Origin: Aquabacterium parvum
Lineage (GTDB): Bacteria; Pseudomonadota; Gammaproteobacteria; Burkholderiales; Burkholderiaceae_C
Reading direction: 5' to 3'
Assembly (NCBI RefSeq): GCF_001447195.1
Contig: NZ_LFRI01000386.1
Span: forward strand, 1 to 64,000
DNA: 64,000 nt
Shown: positions 1-8,387 of the stretch, piece after piece
Numbering within the stretch: position 1 is the stretch's first letter
Layout of the letters: the number at the start of each line of letters is the position of its first letter
The notes under the pieces: generated by a model
Databases searched by the model: none
The model's input: the letters and a program-made list of their open reading frames with translations, nothing else
Told to the model about the DNA's origin: nothing
Program-made: the position numbers and the translations under genes

Positions 1-79
1 ATCAGGCCGCCACCATGGCCGCCTTGAAGGTCAAAAAGCTCAGCAACGAACTCCAGTTATCCCTCCTGTAGTGGCACGC

Positions 80-99
80 TGACTAGGTCAACCTAGTCA
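80..99. promoter_or_regulatory. Palindromic operator in divergent promoter region
   Basis: A near-perfect 20-bp palindrome, TGACTAGGT-CA-ACCTAGTCA, lies between the TetR gene (start 216) and the left edge. On the minus strand an AGGAGGG sequence at 67-61 follows it. That could be the ribosome binding site of a leftward gene mostly outside the window, but no ATG, GTG or TTG gives a convincing frame in bases 1-56, so I do not call that gene. The size and symmetry fit a TetR dimer site, and autoregulation by the neighbouring gene is an inference. Nothing else is recognisable in 1-215. Confidence 0.5.
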
Positions 100-215
100 A
101 ATCAACCACTTACAGCATTTGGTGTCGAACTCGGGGTGCCCGCCTCACGCGTTATTGCGCAATGCAAAAATCGCGGGATGTTAGAGTTTCAGAACAAATG
201 GTGGCTTGTCGTTAA

Positions 216-806
216 GTGAAAAGACTGACCAGGTTTGAAAGCAAAGAACGCACGCGCTCGCTCTTACTGGAAGCGGCGCGCGCCTGCGTCGCCGAAAAAG
301 GCTATGACGGCACCAGCGTCGCAGATATCGCCGATCGCGCCGGGTTTACCAAAGGGGCCTTCTTTTCGAACTTCGAGACCAAAGAAGATGCGTTCCTGGA
401 GGTGTTGCGCATCGAGAAGACGCGTGACGCCGAGATGCTGCGAGAGATACTGAAAACCCCGGACCTCGCCGCGTTGTCTCAGATACTGAATGCCTACATC
501 GATGGTTTGGGTGCAAATCGGGATTGCGCGATCCTCGACGTGGAAATGCAGTTGCATGCCTCCCGCACGCCGCATTTTCTGGAGCGCTATGAAACCCTTT
601 CCGCAGAAATGCGGGGCACCCTTGGGCAGTTTGTGAGCAGCTTGTTCGCTCATGCCGGAAAACAGTCACCCATGCCAGATGAAGATTTGGCTGAACTGTT
701 TTTGTCTCTTTTTCAGGGGCTCATGGTGCGAAGGGCAGCGCAGCCAGGCGAGCAGATCCGCCGGGTGCTGGATGCGTTGGTGGCAAGCGCGCCACAGCGG
801 CCCTGA
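216..806 (+). CDS. TetR/AcrR family transcriptional regulator
   Basis: This is a 196-residue one-component regulator of the usual TetR length. The N-terminal helix-turn-helix (residues about 10-55) carries the pattern T-R-x-x-L-L-E-A-A, then G-Y-x-G-T-S-V-A-D-I-A and F-T-K-G-A-F-F-S-N-F-x-T-K-E. The rest is the variable helical ligand domain, so the ligand cannot be read from sequence. Translation starts at GTG (216); no in-frame ATG precedes the HTH. It probably acts at the palindrome at 80-99 and may control a leftward gene outside the window. Its 3' end is 10 bp from the convergent antiporter gene. Confidence 0.9.
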   Translation: MKRLTRFESKERTRSLLLEAARACVAEKGYDGTSVADIADRAGFTKGAFFSNFETKEDAFLEVLRIEKTRDAEMLREILKTPDLAALSQILNAYIDGLGANRDCAILDVEMQLHASRTPHFLERYETLSAEMRGTLGQFVSSLFAHAGKQSPMPDEDLAELFLSLFQGLMVRRAAQPGEQIRRVLDALVASAPQRP

Positions 807-816
807 GGCGCGGCGT

Positions 817-2079
817 TCAAAGCAGCCTGAAAGCCGCCGCCGCCACACAGGTCGGCAACAGGGCGGCGGTGGCCAGCCCCAGTGCCGACACCGATTCCCC
901 CTCGTAGTGGCGTTTGAGGATGGCGATGCCCGCCGGGTTCGGCGCGTTGGCGATGATGGTCAGGCCGCCGCCAGTGACGGCCCCGGCCACCAGGGCGAGC
1001 TTGAACTCATCGGACAGGCCGGGCACCAGCGAGCCCAGGTAGGTCAAGGCCGCGTTGTCGGTGAACGCCGTCAGCGCGGTGGCGCCATAGAACACCGCGT
1101 CGCTGCTCATGCCCATCAGCACGGGCTCGAGCCACCAGCGCTGCTGCCCGCCCAGCACCACCAGCCCGGCCAGGAAGAAGGCGACAAGCAGGCCTTCACG
1201 CAAGATGAGCCGCCCCTGGTGCTGCGGGTAGGCTGTGGCCACGCCCATGAACAGCAGGAACAGGCCCATGAACATGGCCGGGTGGTGCGCAAAAGCGACC
1301 ACGCCTGCCAGCAGCAGCAAGTGAACGGCGGTCAGCGCCCAGGGCACAGGGGCTTCGTTCACCGAGCGGGCAGGGGGGCGCAAGTCGATCAGTTCCTTGC
1401 GGAACAGCAGCGTCACGCCCACGGCGTTCACCGCCACCGCGATCGCCGCCTTCCAGCCGAAGTTCTGCAGCATGAAGGGCAGGTCCCATCCCCATGCCCC
1501 GGCCACCATCAGCACAGGCGGAGCGGCATACGGCGTGAGCGTGCCCCCGATGGAGATGTTGACGAACAGCACGCCCAGCGTGGCGTATTTCAGCCGTTGG
1601 GACACGCGTTGTGACAGCACCCGCTCACCCAGGATCAAGGCGGCCAGCGTCATCGCAGCCGGCTCGGTGATGAAGGAGCCCAACAGCGGCACCAGCAGCA
1701 TCACCGTGAGGTAAAAGCCCATTTCACCGGGCAGTGGCAACAGCCTGGCCACGAAGCCGATCAGGCCCTTGGCGGCCTGCAGCACCGCGCGCGTCGCCGC
1801 GATCACCATGATGGCGAAGACGAACAACGGTTCGGTGAAGTTGCGCGAGTCCACGTAGCCCACGGCCGCCTCGTGGCCGCCGAACGCGAACATGAAGCCC
1901 ACCAGCACGATGGCCCAGAAGCCGAACACCACCTCGACCTCGGCCAGCAGGTGCCACACGCCTGCGTGACGCGGTCGGCTGTGGGCCAGGCGCTCGAAAA
2001 AGCCGGTGGCAAAGGTGTGGGCGATGGCCAGCGCGAACAGCGCTGCACCGATGAGTTCGATCTGGCTCGGGTGGGGCAA
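817..2079 (-). CDS. Putative Na+/H+ antiporter
   Basis: The product is a 420-residue inner-membrane protein with about ten or more hydrophobic segments. Conserved stretches such as FWAIVLVGF, GHEAAVGY, SRNFTEPLFVFAIM, NISIGGTLTPYAAPPVLMVA and TAFTDNAALTYLGSL resemble the putative Na+/H+ antiporter family (Pfam Na_H_antiport_3), related to the ion-transporter superfamily. The most upstream plausible start is TTG at 2079 with only a weak ribosome binding site. An NhaR-type regulator is encoded two genes away and divergently, which supports a role in sodium or pH homeostasis. The transported ion is inferred from family and context only. Confidence 0.8.
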   Translation of the reverse strand: MPHPSQIELIGAALFALAIAHTFATGFFERLAHSRPRHAGVWHLLAEVEVVFGFWAIVLVGFMFAFGGHEAAVGYVDSRNFTEPLFVFAIMVIAATRAVLQAAKGLIGFVARLLPLPGEMGFYLTVMLLVPLLGSFITEPAAMTLAALILGERVLSQRVSQRLKYATLGVLFVNISIGGTLTPYAAPPVLMVAGAWGWDLPFMLQNFGWKAAIAVAVNAVGVTLLFRKELIDLRPPARSVNEAPVPWALTAVHLLLLAGVVAFAHHPAMFMGLFLLFMGVATAYPQHQGRLILREGLLVAFFLAGLVVLGGQQRWWLEPVLMGMSSDAVFYGATALTAFTDNAALTYLGSLVPGLSDEFKLALVAGAVTGGGLTIIANAPNPAGIAILKRHYEGESVSALGLATAALLPTCVAAAAFRLL

Positions 2080-2144
2080 GTGGCGGTCTTTCTGTGGAGG
2101 GGGCGGGGGCGTGTTCGATGGCGAGGGGCGCGGTCAGGCCGGCG

Positions 2145-2936
2145 TCAAGCCGCCTGCAACTGTTCTCGCATCACCGTGGCGATCAGCTCTTCCATCGTGT
2201 AGAAGCCGGGGCCGCGCTGGTGCAGCTCGCGCAGCGCGAAGGCTGCGCCCGTGCCGAAGGCCTCGCGGCGGATGGAGTCGTGCGTCAGGCGCACCGTTTG
2301 GTGCGGAAAGCCGAACACCACCTCGTGGTGCCCGACGATGCCGCCCAACCGCAGCGAGGTGATGCGCGCCTCGTCGAGGTCGAGCGTGCTGGCCATGCGC
2401 CGCGCGGTGCCCGAGACCTCGGGTTTGTCACGGAAATGCTGCTCGATGATCTCGATGTCGGCCTGGGGCGCGATGGTGCGCAGCAAGCGCGCCGCCACGA
2501 TCAGGAAGTTGATGCCCACGGTGATGTTGGGCGAGCACATGATGCGGCAGGCGTCGGCCAGCGAGCGGATCGCCGCCAGTTGCTCGGGCGTGTAACTGGA
2601 AACGGCGCTGACCAGCATCAGGCGATGCCGGCGCACGGCGCCAAGGTAGAGCTGCGCCGACTCAGCCGATGAAAAATCGACCAGTGCGTCGATGGGGCGT
2701 TGTGCGATCAGGGCATCCAGCGGCTCGCCACCCGTGGCGATGACGGGCACCTCGGTGCCTGGCAGCACGGTGGGGCTGCCCTGCGGCAACCGACGCCGTG
2801 CCACCCAGCGCAGGTCGATCTGCTCATCTGCCAGCAGGGCCTGGGCCACGGCCTGTCCGGCGCGGCCGTGACCGAGCAGTCCCACGCGGATGCGGTTGGG
2901 GCGGCGGCGGGGAGCAGGGTGAACTTGGGTCAGCAT
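2145..2936 (-). CDS. DapB-like NAD(P)-dependent oxidoreductase
   Basis: This 263-residue protein has the dihydrodipicolinate reductase fold. A Rossmann motif GLLGHGRAG lies at residues 19-27, SPNITVGINF at about 135-144, an EQHFRDK segment at 165-171 and SGTA at 175-178, followed by an R-x-G-G-I-V-G-x-H-E-V-x-F segment. True DapB has two consecutive histidines in the active-site segment; here the second is Phe168, while His167 and Lys171 remain. It is therefore probably a paralogue with another substrate, not the lysine-pathway enzyme. It lies between the antiporter and the divergent NhaR-type regulator, 65 bp upstream of the antiporter in the same direction, suggesting co-transcription. Confidence 0.75.
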   Translation of the reverse strand: MLTQVHPAPRRRPNRIRVGLLGHGRAGQAVAQALLADEQIDLRWVARRRLPQGSPTVLPGTEVPVIATGGEPLDALIAQRPIDALVDFSSAESAQLYLGAVRRHRLMLVSAVSSYTPEQLAAIRSLADACRIMCSPNITVGINFLIVAARLLRTIAPQADIEIIEQHFRDKPEVSGTARRMASTLDLDEARITSLRLGGIVGHHEVVFGFPHQTVRLTHDSIRREAFGTGAAFALRELHQRGPGFYTMEELIATVMREQLQAA

Positions 2937-2970
2937 CCCCGCAGCTTAGGCGCTGGAGTCGATCAGGTAA

Positions 2971-3000
2971 AGTCGAATATACCGCTACAAATATTCGGCT
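2971..3000. promoter_or_regulatory. LysR-type binding site between divergent genes
   Basis: The 74-bp gap between the DapB-like gene and nhaR contains the inverted repeat AGTCGAATAT-N10-ATATTCGGCT, with nine of ten arm positions complementary. It sits just upstream of the nhaR start, a usual arrangement for a LysR regulator that acts on itself and on the divergent operon. The role is inferred from position and symmetry. Confidence 0.5.
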
Positions 3001-3010
3001 GAGGTTGCGA

Positions 3011-3982
3011 ATGGCAAGCCTGAACTTCAAGCACCTGCGCTACTTCCTGCAGGTGGCCGACACCGGCAGCATCGCGCGCGCCAGCGAACAGCTGCACATC
3101 AGTCCGCAAACCATCAGCGAGCAACTGCAGCAGCTCGGAGACCAGTTGGGCGGTGGTTTGTTCAACCGCCATGGCCGGCGCCTGGCGCTCACCGACAAAG
3201 GGCGCATGGTGCAGGGCTATGCCCGCGAGATCTTCACGCTGGGCACCGAGCTGCAGGCCAGTGCCCGCAACAAAGCCCAGGCGCAGCAGCGCATCGAGTT
3301 CCGCGTGGGGGTGGCCGACGCCGTGCCCAAATCGGTGGCCTTCAAGTTGTTGGCGCCGGTGCTGCGCATGGGTGAGCACGTGCACCTGGTCTGCCGCGAG
3401 TGGCGGCTCGACCGCCTGCTGGCGCAGCTCGCCTTGCATGAGCTCGACCTGGTCATCGCCGATGCGCCGCTGCCGCGCTCGGCCGGGGTGCGCGCCCAAA
3501 GCCACCCGGTGGGTGACGAGCCAGTGGGCTTTTTTGCCGCGCCGGCCTTGCTGGCCACCCAGGTTCGGCCCTTTCCAGATTGCCTGGACGGCGCGCCCAT
3601 GCTGATGCCAGGTGAAGACGCGGTGATGGGGCACCAGCTGCGTGCCTGGTTCGACACACAGGGGGTCCACCCACGCGTGGTGGCCGAGCTCGATGACGCG
3701 GCGCTGACGCACGAGTTCGGCCGCAACGCTGAAGGCTATTTCGTGGCCCCCAGTGCCATGGCGGGCGAGCTCGCCAGTCGCCTCGGGGTGCAATGGGTCG
3801 GGCTGGCCGGGGGGGTGCGCGAGCAGTACCACGCCATCGCCGTGGCGCGACGCGTGCAGCACCCTTGCGTGGCGGTGCTGACCCGGGCGGCTCGCCCTGC
3901 TGGCGCGCAGGGGGCAGGCAAGGCCGTGCGCCCGGGCGCCGCGAAGCGAGCGCGGCCCGGGGGGCCGCCGCTCAACCCGTGA
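3011..3982 (+). CDS. nhaR: NhaR-type LysR family transcriptional regulator
   Basis: A LysR regulator with winged HTH in residues 1-65 (FKHLRYFLQVADTGSIARA, then SPQTISEQLQQL) and a co-inducer domain after it. It resembles the sodium-responsive activator NhaR: L-F-N-R-H-G-R-R-L-A-L-T, V-G-V-A-D-A, L-D-L-V-I-A-D-A-P and F-V-A-P-S-A-M follow the same order. ATG at 3011 is chosen because the HTH begins directly after it. The divergent neighbours include a putative Na+/H+ antiporter. The last 30 or so residues, rich in Ala, Gly, Pro and Arg, extend beyond the family domain and are encoded by GC-rich hairpin-forming DNA. Confidence 0.82.
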   Translation: MASLNFKHLRYFLQVADTGSIARASEQLHISPQTISEQLQQLGDQLGGGLFNRHGRRLALTDKGRMVQGYAREIFTLGTELQASARNKAQAQQRIEFRVGVADAVPKSVAFKLLAPVLRMGEHVHLVCREWRLDRLLAQLALHELDLVIADAPLPRSAGVRAQSHPVGDEPVGFFAAPALLATQVRPFPDCLDGAPMLMPGEDAVMGHQLRAWFDTQGVHPRVVAELDDAALTHEFGRNAEGYFVAPSAMAGELASRLGVQWVGLAGGVREQYHAIAVARRVQHPCVAVLTRAARPAGAQGAGKAVRPGAAKRARPGGPPLNP

Positions 3983-4119
3983 CGCGACGCGATCGACCCC
4001 CGGGATCTTCCCGCCATGCATGTGGAGGGGCGCAGGGGTGCTCACCGGGTTAACGCGATTCATCCAATGGTGGGCGCGCAGGCACGATGGCGCGCAAACC
4101 AGAACATGGAGCCGCGTTC

Positions 4120-5403
4120 ATGCGTCAAAGCTTTTTCCGCACCGCCTTGCTGGCCACCTTCGCCATGGGCTTGCCCGCACTGGCCCAGGCTGCTGTCGAG
4201 TACTACAAGTGGACCCCGGTGACCTTGCCGGTGTCGTCGGGCGCGTCCTGCGGCAACGGCACGCCTGCGCGGGTTTTCGTCAACCGCACGCCGATGACGA
4301 CCAAGACGCTGGTGTATTTCGAAGGCGGTGGTGCCTGCTGGAACCAGAACGGCTGCCTGGGCAAAGGCAAGCTCACCGAGGTGGCCTCCAACCCGAATGG
4401 CGTGCCGGAGAACTACCTCAGCCAGGTCAATGCCGCCGTGTTCGGCATGGCCACGCCGCTGATCACGCGCACCGCGCTGCTCGGCAAGGTCTACACCCAG
4501 AGCTGGAACATCGTCTACGTGCCTTACTGCACGGGCGACGTGCACACCGGTGCCGCCGTGCAGACGTACAGCGACGCCGACCCGGCCAAGCCCACCGTCT
4601 ACCACCACCGGGGTTACAAGAACGCCAAGGCCTTGGGCGACTGGATGGCCGCCAACATGCCTCAGCCTGAGCACCTGCTGGTGTCTGGCTCCTCGGCCGG
4701 CGGCGTGGGCGCGACGGCCAACTACGGCGTGCTGCGCCTGGCGCTCAAGCCCAAGAAGTCGGCCCTGGGTGCCGATTCCGGGCCCCTGTTCCCTGCGCCT
4801 CAGAACGGCACCTCGGCCCAGTACCCCTCGCTGCCTTTGCAGAACAAGGTGCGCAGCCTGTGGGGCGTCGACCGCCCGGACGGCGTGGCCTCCGAGCTGA
4901 TCGCGATGTACCCCGAGGCAGGCGACGTATCCGACCTGTCGACGCTCAACACCGGCCTGCCCAAGGTCTTCCCCAAGGACCGCTTCGGCTACATGGCGTT
5001 CCAGGAGGACGGCATCTTCTCGGCCTTCTCCTACACGAGCTTCTACCCGGAGATCGCGGCGCTGAGCGGCAAGGCCAAGGACCAGGCCATCAACGTGCTG
5101 TGGCGCAAGGACATGGCCAACTGGCGAGCCCAGCTCGACAAGAACCCGGCAACCTCCGGCTACTACTTCCCGACCTGGCGCCCCTTCCTGAAGGCCCACA
5201 CGCTGGCGCTGCTGGACTTCACCGGCACCGGCATCGAAGAGGCCAACATCATGAGCGTGGCCACCTTCTACGAGAACCTGATCGACGAGTCCAAGCCCGT
5301 CCTGCGCGTGCAGGAGCAAGACCAGGTGGGCGACCACAAGCGCGTGTTGTCGGTCAACCCACTGCAATGGCTGGTGGCGCTGCTCGAAGGCCTTTTCCTC
5401 TGA
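4120..5403 (+). CDS. Secreted pectinacetylesterase-family hydrolase
   Basis: A 427-residue exported hydrolase. The Sec signal peptide is residues 1 to about 24 (R near the start, hydrophobic LLATFAMGLPAL, then AQA). The mature part contains YFEGGGACWN, YVPYCTGDVHTG and the nucleophile elbow VSGSSAGGVG, the hallmark set of the pectinacetylesterase/Notum family of serine alpha/beta hydrolases. The substrate in bacteria is often unknown and could be a polysaccharide acetyl ester or another ester. ATG 4120 is preferred over the upstream 4087 because GGAG lies eight bases before it and it begins the signal peptide directly. It appears monocistronic, with the convergent TetR gene 30 bp downstream. 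Confidence 0.78.
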   Translation: MRQSFFRTALLATFAMGLPALAQAAVEYYKWTPVTLPVSSGASCGNGTPARVFVNRTPMTTKTLVYFEGGGACWNQNGCLGKGKLTEVASNPNGVPENYLSQVNAAVFGMATPLITRTALLGKVYTQSWNIVYVPYCTGDVHTGAAVQTYSDADPAKPTVYHHRGYKNAKALGDWMAANMPQPEHLLVSGSSAGGVGATANYGVLRLALKPKKSALGADSGPLFPAPQNGTSAQYPSLPLQNKVRSLWGVDRPDGVASELIAMYPEAGDVSDLSTLNTGLPKVFPKDRFGYMAFQEDGIFSAFSYTSFYPEIAALSGKAKDQAINVLWRKDMANWRAQLDKNPATSGYYFPTWRPFLKAHTLALLDFTGTGIEEANIMSVATFYENLIDESKPVLRVQEQDQVGDHKRVLSVNPLQWLVALLEGLFL

Positions 5404-5432
5404 TGCCTGCCCGGTGAACCCGGGCGCGGCGC

Positions 5433-6155
5433 TCAGGCGCTCTTGCGTGCCTTGAGCTGTGCCTGGTCCAGCTCTTCGAGCTGCACGCGGGCGTAGGCGA
5501 TGCTGGCTTTGAACAGGCTCAGCAGGTTGCGCAGCACGTCTTCCAGCGGGGTGCTGCAGCGATCGGCCACCCACTGCGTGGCGATGCGGGTATTGGCGCC
5601 CACCAGGCCGTTGGACAGGATCAGGGCGTCCAGGCCCAGCTCGGACAGGCGCGGGAACATCTGCTGCATGAACCCGGCGATCAGGTGGGCGAAGTCCTTG
5701 GAGGCCTGCTCGGCCAGCATGTTCATGCCTTCGCCCGCGTTGACGGCGTCGATCAGGGCCACGCGCGCGCGGTGCGGATCGTCGCGGATGTACTCCAGGA
5801 AGGTGCGCAGCGCGGCCTCGGCGAGCTTTTCGGGCTCGGGCTGGCAGGCCGCCAGCGACAGGATCGTGGCCTGCATCAGGTTGCGGTTGACGTCGGTGTA
5901 GACGGAGCGAAAGAGGTCCTCCATGCTGCCGAAGGACTCGTAGAAATAACGCGAGGTGAGCTGGGCCTGGCGGCAGACGTCGCGCACCGTGGCCTGGTGG
6001 TAGCCGCGTTCCCCGAAAACGGCCAGGCCCGCTTCGATCAGGCGGGCGCGTCGTTGGCGCTGGCGCTCCTGCGAATCAACCCCGCCATAGCGGCGGCCCG
6101 TGGCCCCCGGGGTGGAGGGGGATTCGGGGTTAACCCTTTGTCTGGAAACGGACAT
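5433..6155 (-). CDS. TetR family transcriptional regulator
   Basis: A 240-residue regulator. The HTH at residues about 30-75 shows R-R-A-R-L-I-E-A-G-L-A-V-F-G-E-R-G-Y followed by A-T-V-R-D-V-C-R-Q-A-Q-L-T-S-R-Y-F-Y-E-S-F. A helical ligand domain and a basic C-terminal tail follow. ATG at 6155 is taken over an upstream TTG at 6161. It is divergent from the SDR and esterase genes and probably controls them; the ligand is unknown. Confidence 0.88.
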   Translation of the reverse strand: MSVSRQRVNPESPSTPGATGRRYGGVDSQERQRQRRARLIEAGLAVFGERGYHQATVRDVCRQAQLTSRYFYESFGSMEDLFRSVYTDVNRNLMQATILSLAACQPEPEKLAEAALRTFLEYIRDDPHRARVALIDAVNAGEGMNMLAEQASKDFAHLIAGFMQQMFPRLSELGLDALILSNGLVGANTRIATQWVADRCSTPLEDVLRNLLSLFKASIAYARVQLEELDQAQLKARKSA

Positions 6156-6190
6156 TGTCAAATACCATTCTGAAATTGACGATTGTCAAA
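6154..6190. promoter_or_regulatory. Repeated ATTGTCAAA operator motif
   Basis: Two copies of ATTGTCAAA (6154-6162 and 6182-6190) lie 28 bp apart, and the second is the right half of TTGAC-GATT-GTCAA (6176-6189). They overlap the start of the TetR gene, where an autoregulatory operator is expected. The rest of the 330-bp gap to the SDR start (to 6484) holds only GC-rich sequence and a T-run at about 6460; no gene is evident. Confidence 0.45.
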
Positions 6191-6484
6191 ATGCGTCGAT
6201 GCGAACCGTGACCCGAACCGGCCTGCGCCAGGTTCAGGCGCCACGGGTCGGGTCGGGGCAGCACCTCGGATTTTCTCATCGATGCGTGCTTGCGCGACAA
6301 AAAGGGCATCCGAGGCGACATTTTCGCTGGGAAGTGGCTTTCATGGTGCCCCAGTCCAGGGGGCGCGCCAAGGCGGAAAAGCGCCAGAGTGCGTCTGCCG
6401 AGGGCGATCAGGCGTCAGCCACGACCGATCCGACAACCAGGCGGTCCCGATGGGGCCGTTTTTTTGGGGCCACCCGAGGGCACG

Positions 6485-7327
6485 ATGAAAGACTTCAAGA
6501 ACAAGGTCGCAGCCATCACTGGCGCCGCATCCGGCATGGGCCGCACCCTGGCCCTCGAACTGGCTCGCCGCGGTTGCCACCTCGCTTTGAGCGACGTGAA
6601 TGAAAAGGGCCTGGCCGAGACAGCCGCCCTGGCTGGCAAGTTCGGTGTCAAGGTCACGACCACCAAGGTCAACGTGGCCAACCGCGACGAGGTGTACGCC
6701 TGGGCCGATCAGGCCGCGCGCGACCACGGCAAGGTCAACCTGATTTTCAACAACGCCGGCGTGGCGTTGGGGGCCTTCCTCGAAACCGTCAAGGCGGAAG
6801 ACTTCGAGTGGATCATGGGCATCAACTTCTGGGGCGTGGTGTGGGGCACGCAGGCCTTCCTGCCGCACCTCAAGCGCTCGGGGGATGGTCACATCATCAA
6901 CACCTCGAGCCTGTTCGGCTTGCTGTCCATCCCCACCAACGGGACCTACAACGCCAGCAAGTTCGCGGTGCGCGGCTACACCGAGGCGCTGCGCCAGGAG
7001 CTCGACATGGCCGCTTGCGGCGTGAGCGCCACCTGCGTGCACCCGGGCGGCATCCGAACCAACATCGCTCGCACGGCCAAGATGGACGAGAGCATGGACC
7101 GAGCCACAGGTGGCAAGACCGAGCAGGCCCGCGCCAACTTCGACAAGCTGCTCAACACCACCACCGCCGAGAGCGCCGCGCTGCAGATCCTGCGCGCCGT
7201 GGAGGGCAACCAGCGCCGCGTGCTGGTCGGGCTGGACGCCAAGTTCCTCGACAAACTGGTGCGCGTGCTGGGCTCGTGGTATCAACCGCTGACCACGCTG
7301 TTCGCCAAGCGTGACCTGAAGGGCTGA
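6485..7327 (+). CDS. Short-chain dehydrogenase/reductase
   Basis: A 280-residue classical SDR, cytoplasmic NAD(P)-dependent oxidoreductase. The nucleotide-binding motif TGAASGMG is at residues 12-19, NNAG near 86-90, the catalytic Ser in IINTSS, and Tyr-x-x-x-Lys in TYNASKF. The P-G-G-I-x-T segment follows as usual. ATG 6485 has a GAGGG ribosome site and begins exactly at the conserved FKNKVAAITG strand. The substrate is unknown. It is followed 50 bp later by an esterase in the same direction, and the pair is divergent from a TetR gene, a common layout for an inducible degradation module. Confidence 0.9.
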   Translation: MKDFKNKVAAITGAASGMGRTLALELARRGCHLALSDVNEKGLAETAALAGKFGVKVTTTKVNVANRDEVYAWADQAARDHGKVNLIFNNAGVALGAFLETVKAEDFEWIMGINFWGVVWGTQAFLPHLKRSGDGHIINTSSLFGLLSIPTNGTYNASKFAVRGYTEALRQELDMAACGVSATCVHPGGIRTNIARTAKMDESMDRATGGKTEQARANFDKLLNTTTAESAALQILRAVEGNQRRVLVGLDAKFLDKLVRVLGSWYQPLTTLFAKRDLKG

Positions 7328-7376
7328 GCGGGCGACTTGCCCGCGAGCGCTCGCCACCGCACCGCCAGGACTGCCC

Positions 7377-8360
7377 ATGTCTGCCGTCATGAACAACGCA
7401 CCCACTTCTTCGCCTTCGACCGCGCCGATTCAGCGCACCTATGAGCCGGTCCCCGGCCTGCAGGAAAGCATCGTCTCGTCGCTGATGCGCGCCAGCCTGC
7501 GCTTCCTGTTCAAGCCGGTCATCAAGCCGCCGATGCCGGTGGGCCTGCAGCGCGCCGTGCTGCACACGCTGTCGGTGTCGATGCCGCCTGGCGGTGGCGT
7601 GAAGGTCGAGCACGTGAAGGTGGGCAACATGACGGCCGAGCGCATCACGCCCAAGGCCACGCCTCAGCCGAAGCACGCCATGCTGTACCTGCACGGTGGT
7701 GCCTTCTGTGCCGGCAGCCCGCGCAGCCACCGCAGCATCACCTCGCGCCTGAGCCGCCTGGCCAACTGCGAGGTGCTGGCCATCCACTACCGGCGCGTGC
7801 CAGAGCACCCCTTCCCTGCGCAGATCGAAGATTCGGTCGAGGGCTTCAAGGACCTGCTCAAGCGCGGCTACAAGCCCGAGAACATCGCCGTGGGCGGTGA
7901 CTCGGCCGGTGGCACGCTGACCTTGCTGGTCTTCAAGGCGCTGGAACTCGAAGGCCTGCCCACGCCCAAGTGCCTGGTGATGATGTCACCCGCTTTTGAT
8001 GCCAAGCTCAACAGCGACAGCGTCAAGCGCTACAAGAAGCTCGACCCGATGATCAACATCGAGTGGGGCATGCAGGGCTTTGCCTGGTACCGCCCGCGTC
8101 ACGACCACACGCTGGCCTTTCCCAAGCGCCAGGACCTGAGCACGCTGCCGCCAACGCTGGTGCAGGTCGGCGAGATCGAGGTGCTGCACGACGACTCGGT
8201 GTGGCTGCTGCACGCGGCCAAGCGCTTTGATCGGCACGTGGAGCTGGAGGTCTACAAGGGACGCTGGCATGTGTTCCAGATCCACGCTGGTTTGATGCCC
8301 AGTGCGACGAAGGCGCTTGAGCGGCAGGCTGCGTTCATGAAGCAGCATTGGGGTTGTTGA
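7377..8360 (+). CDS. Alpha/beta hydrolase, HSL/GDXG esterase family
   Basis: A 327-residue cytoplasmic esterase of the hormone-sensitive lipase (type IV) family. The oxyanion motif is YLHGGAFCAGS, the nucleophile motif GGDSAGGTL, the acidic residue lies in EIEVLHDDS and the catalytic His in RWHVFQ near the C-terminus. The N-terminal 70 residues form the cap region. Family members hydrolyse short to medium acyl esters. It probably forms an operon with the SDR upstream, so an ester substrate whose alcohol or acid product is then oxidised or reduced is a reasonable inference. Confidence 0.88.
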   Translation: MSAVMNNAPTSSPSTAPIQRTYEPVPGLQESIVSSLMRASLRFLFKPVIKPPMPVGLQRAVLHTLSVSMPPGGGVKVEHVKVGNMTAERITPKATPQPKHAMLYLHGGAFCAGSPRSHRSITSRLSRLANCEVLAIHYRRVPEHPFPAQIEDSVEGFKDLLKRGYKPENIAVGGDSAGGTLTLLVFKALELEGLPTPKCLVMMSPAFDAKLNSDSVKRYKKLDPMINIEWGMQGFAWYRPRHDHTLAFPKRQDLSTLPPTLVQVGEIEVLHDDSVWLLHAAKRFDRHVELEVYKGRWHVFQIHAGLMPSATKALERQAAFMKQHWGC

Positions 8361-8387
8361 GTTTTGTGCGGCGGTTTGTGCGTGGTC

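Noticed and set aside
1-56. Possible leftward gene start after AGGAGGG at 67-61
   Set aside because: No ATG, GTG or TTG gives an open frame to the edge; only a CTG start would, which is too weak to call.
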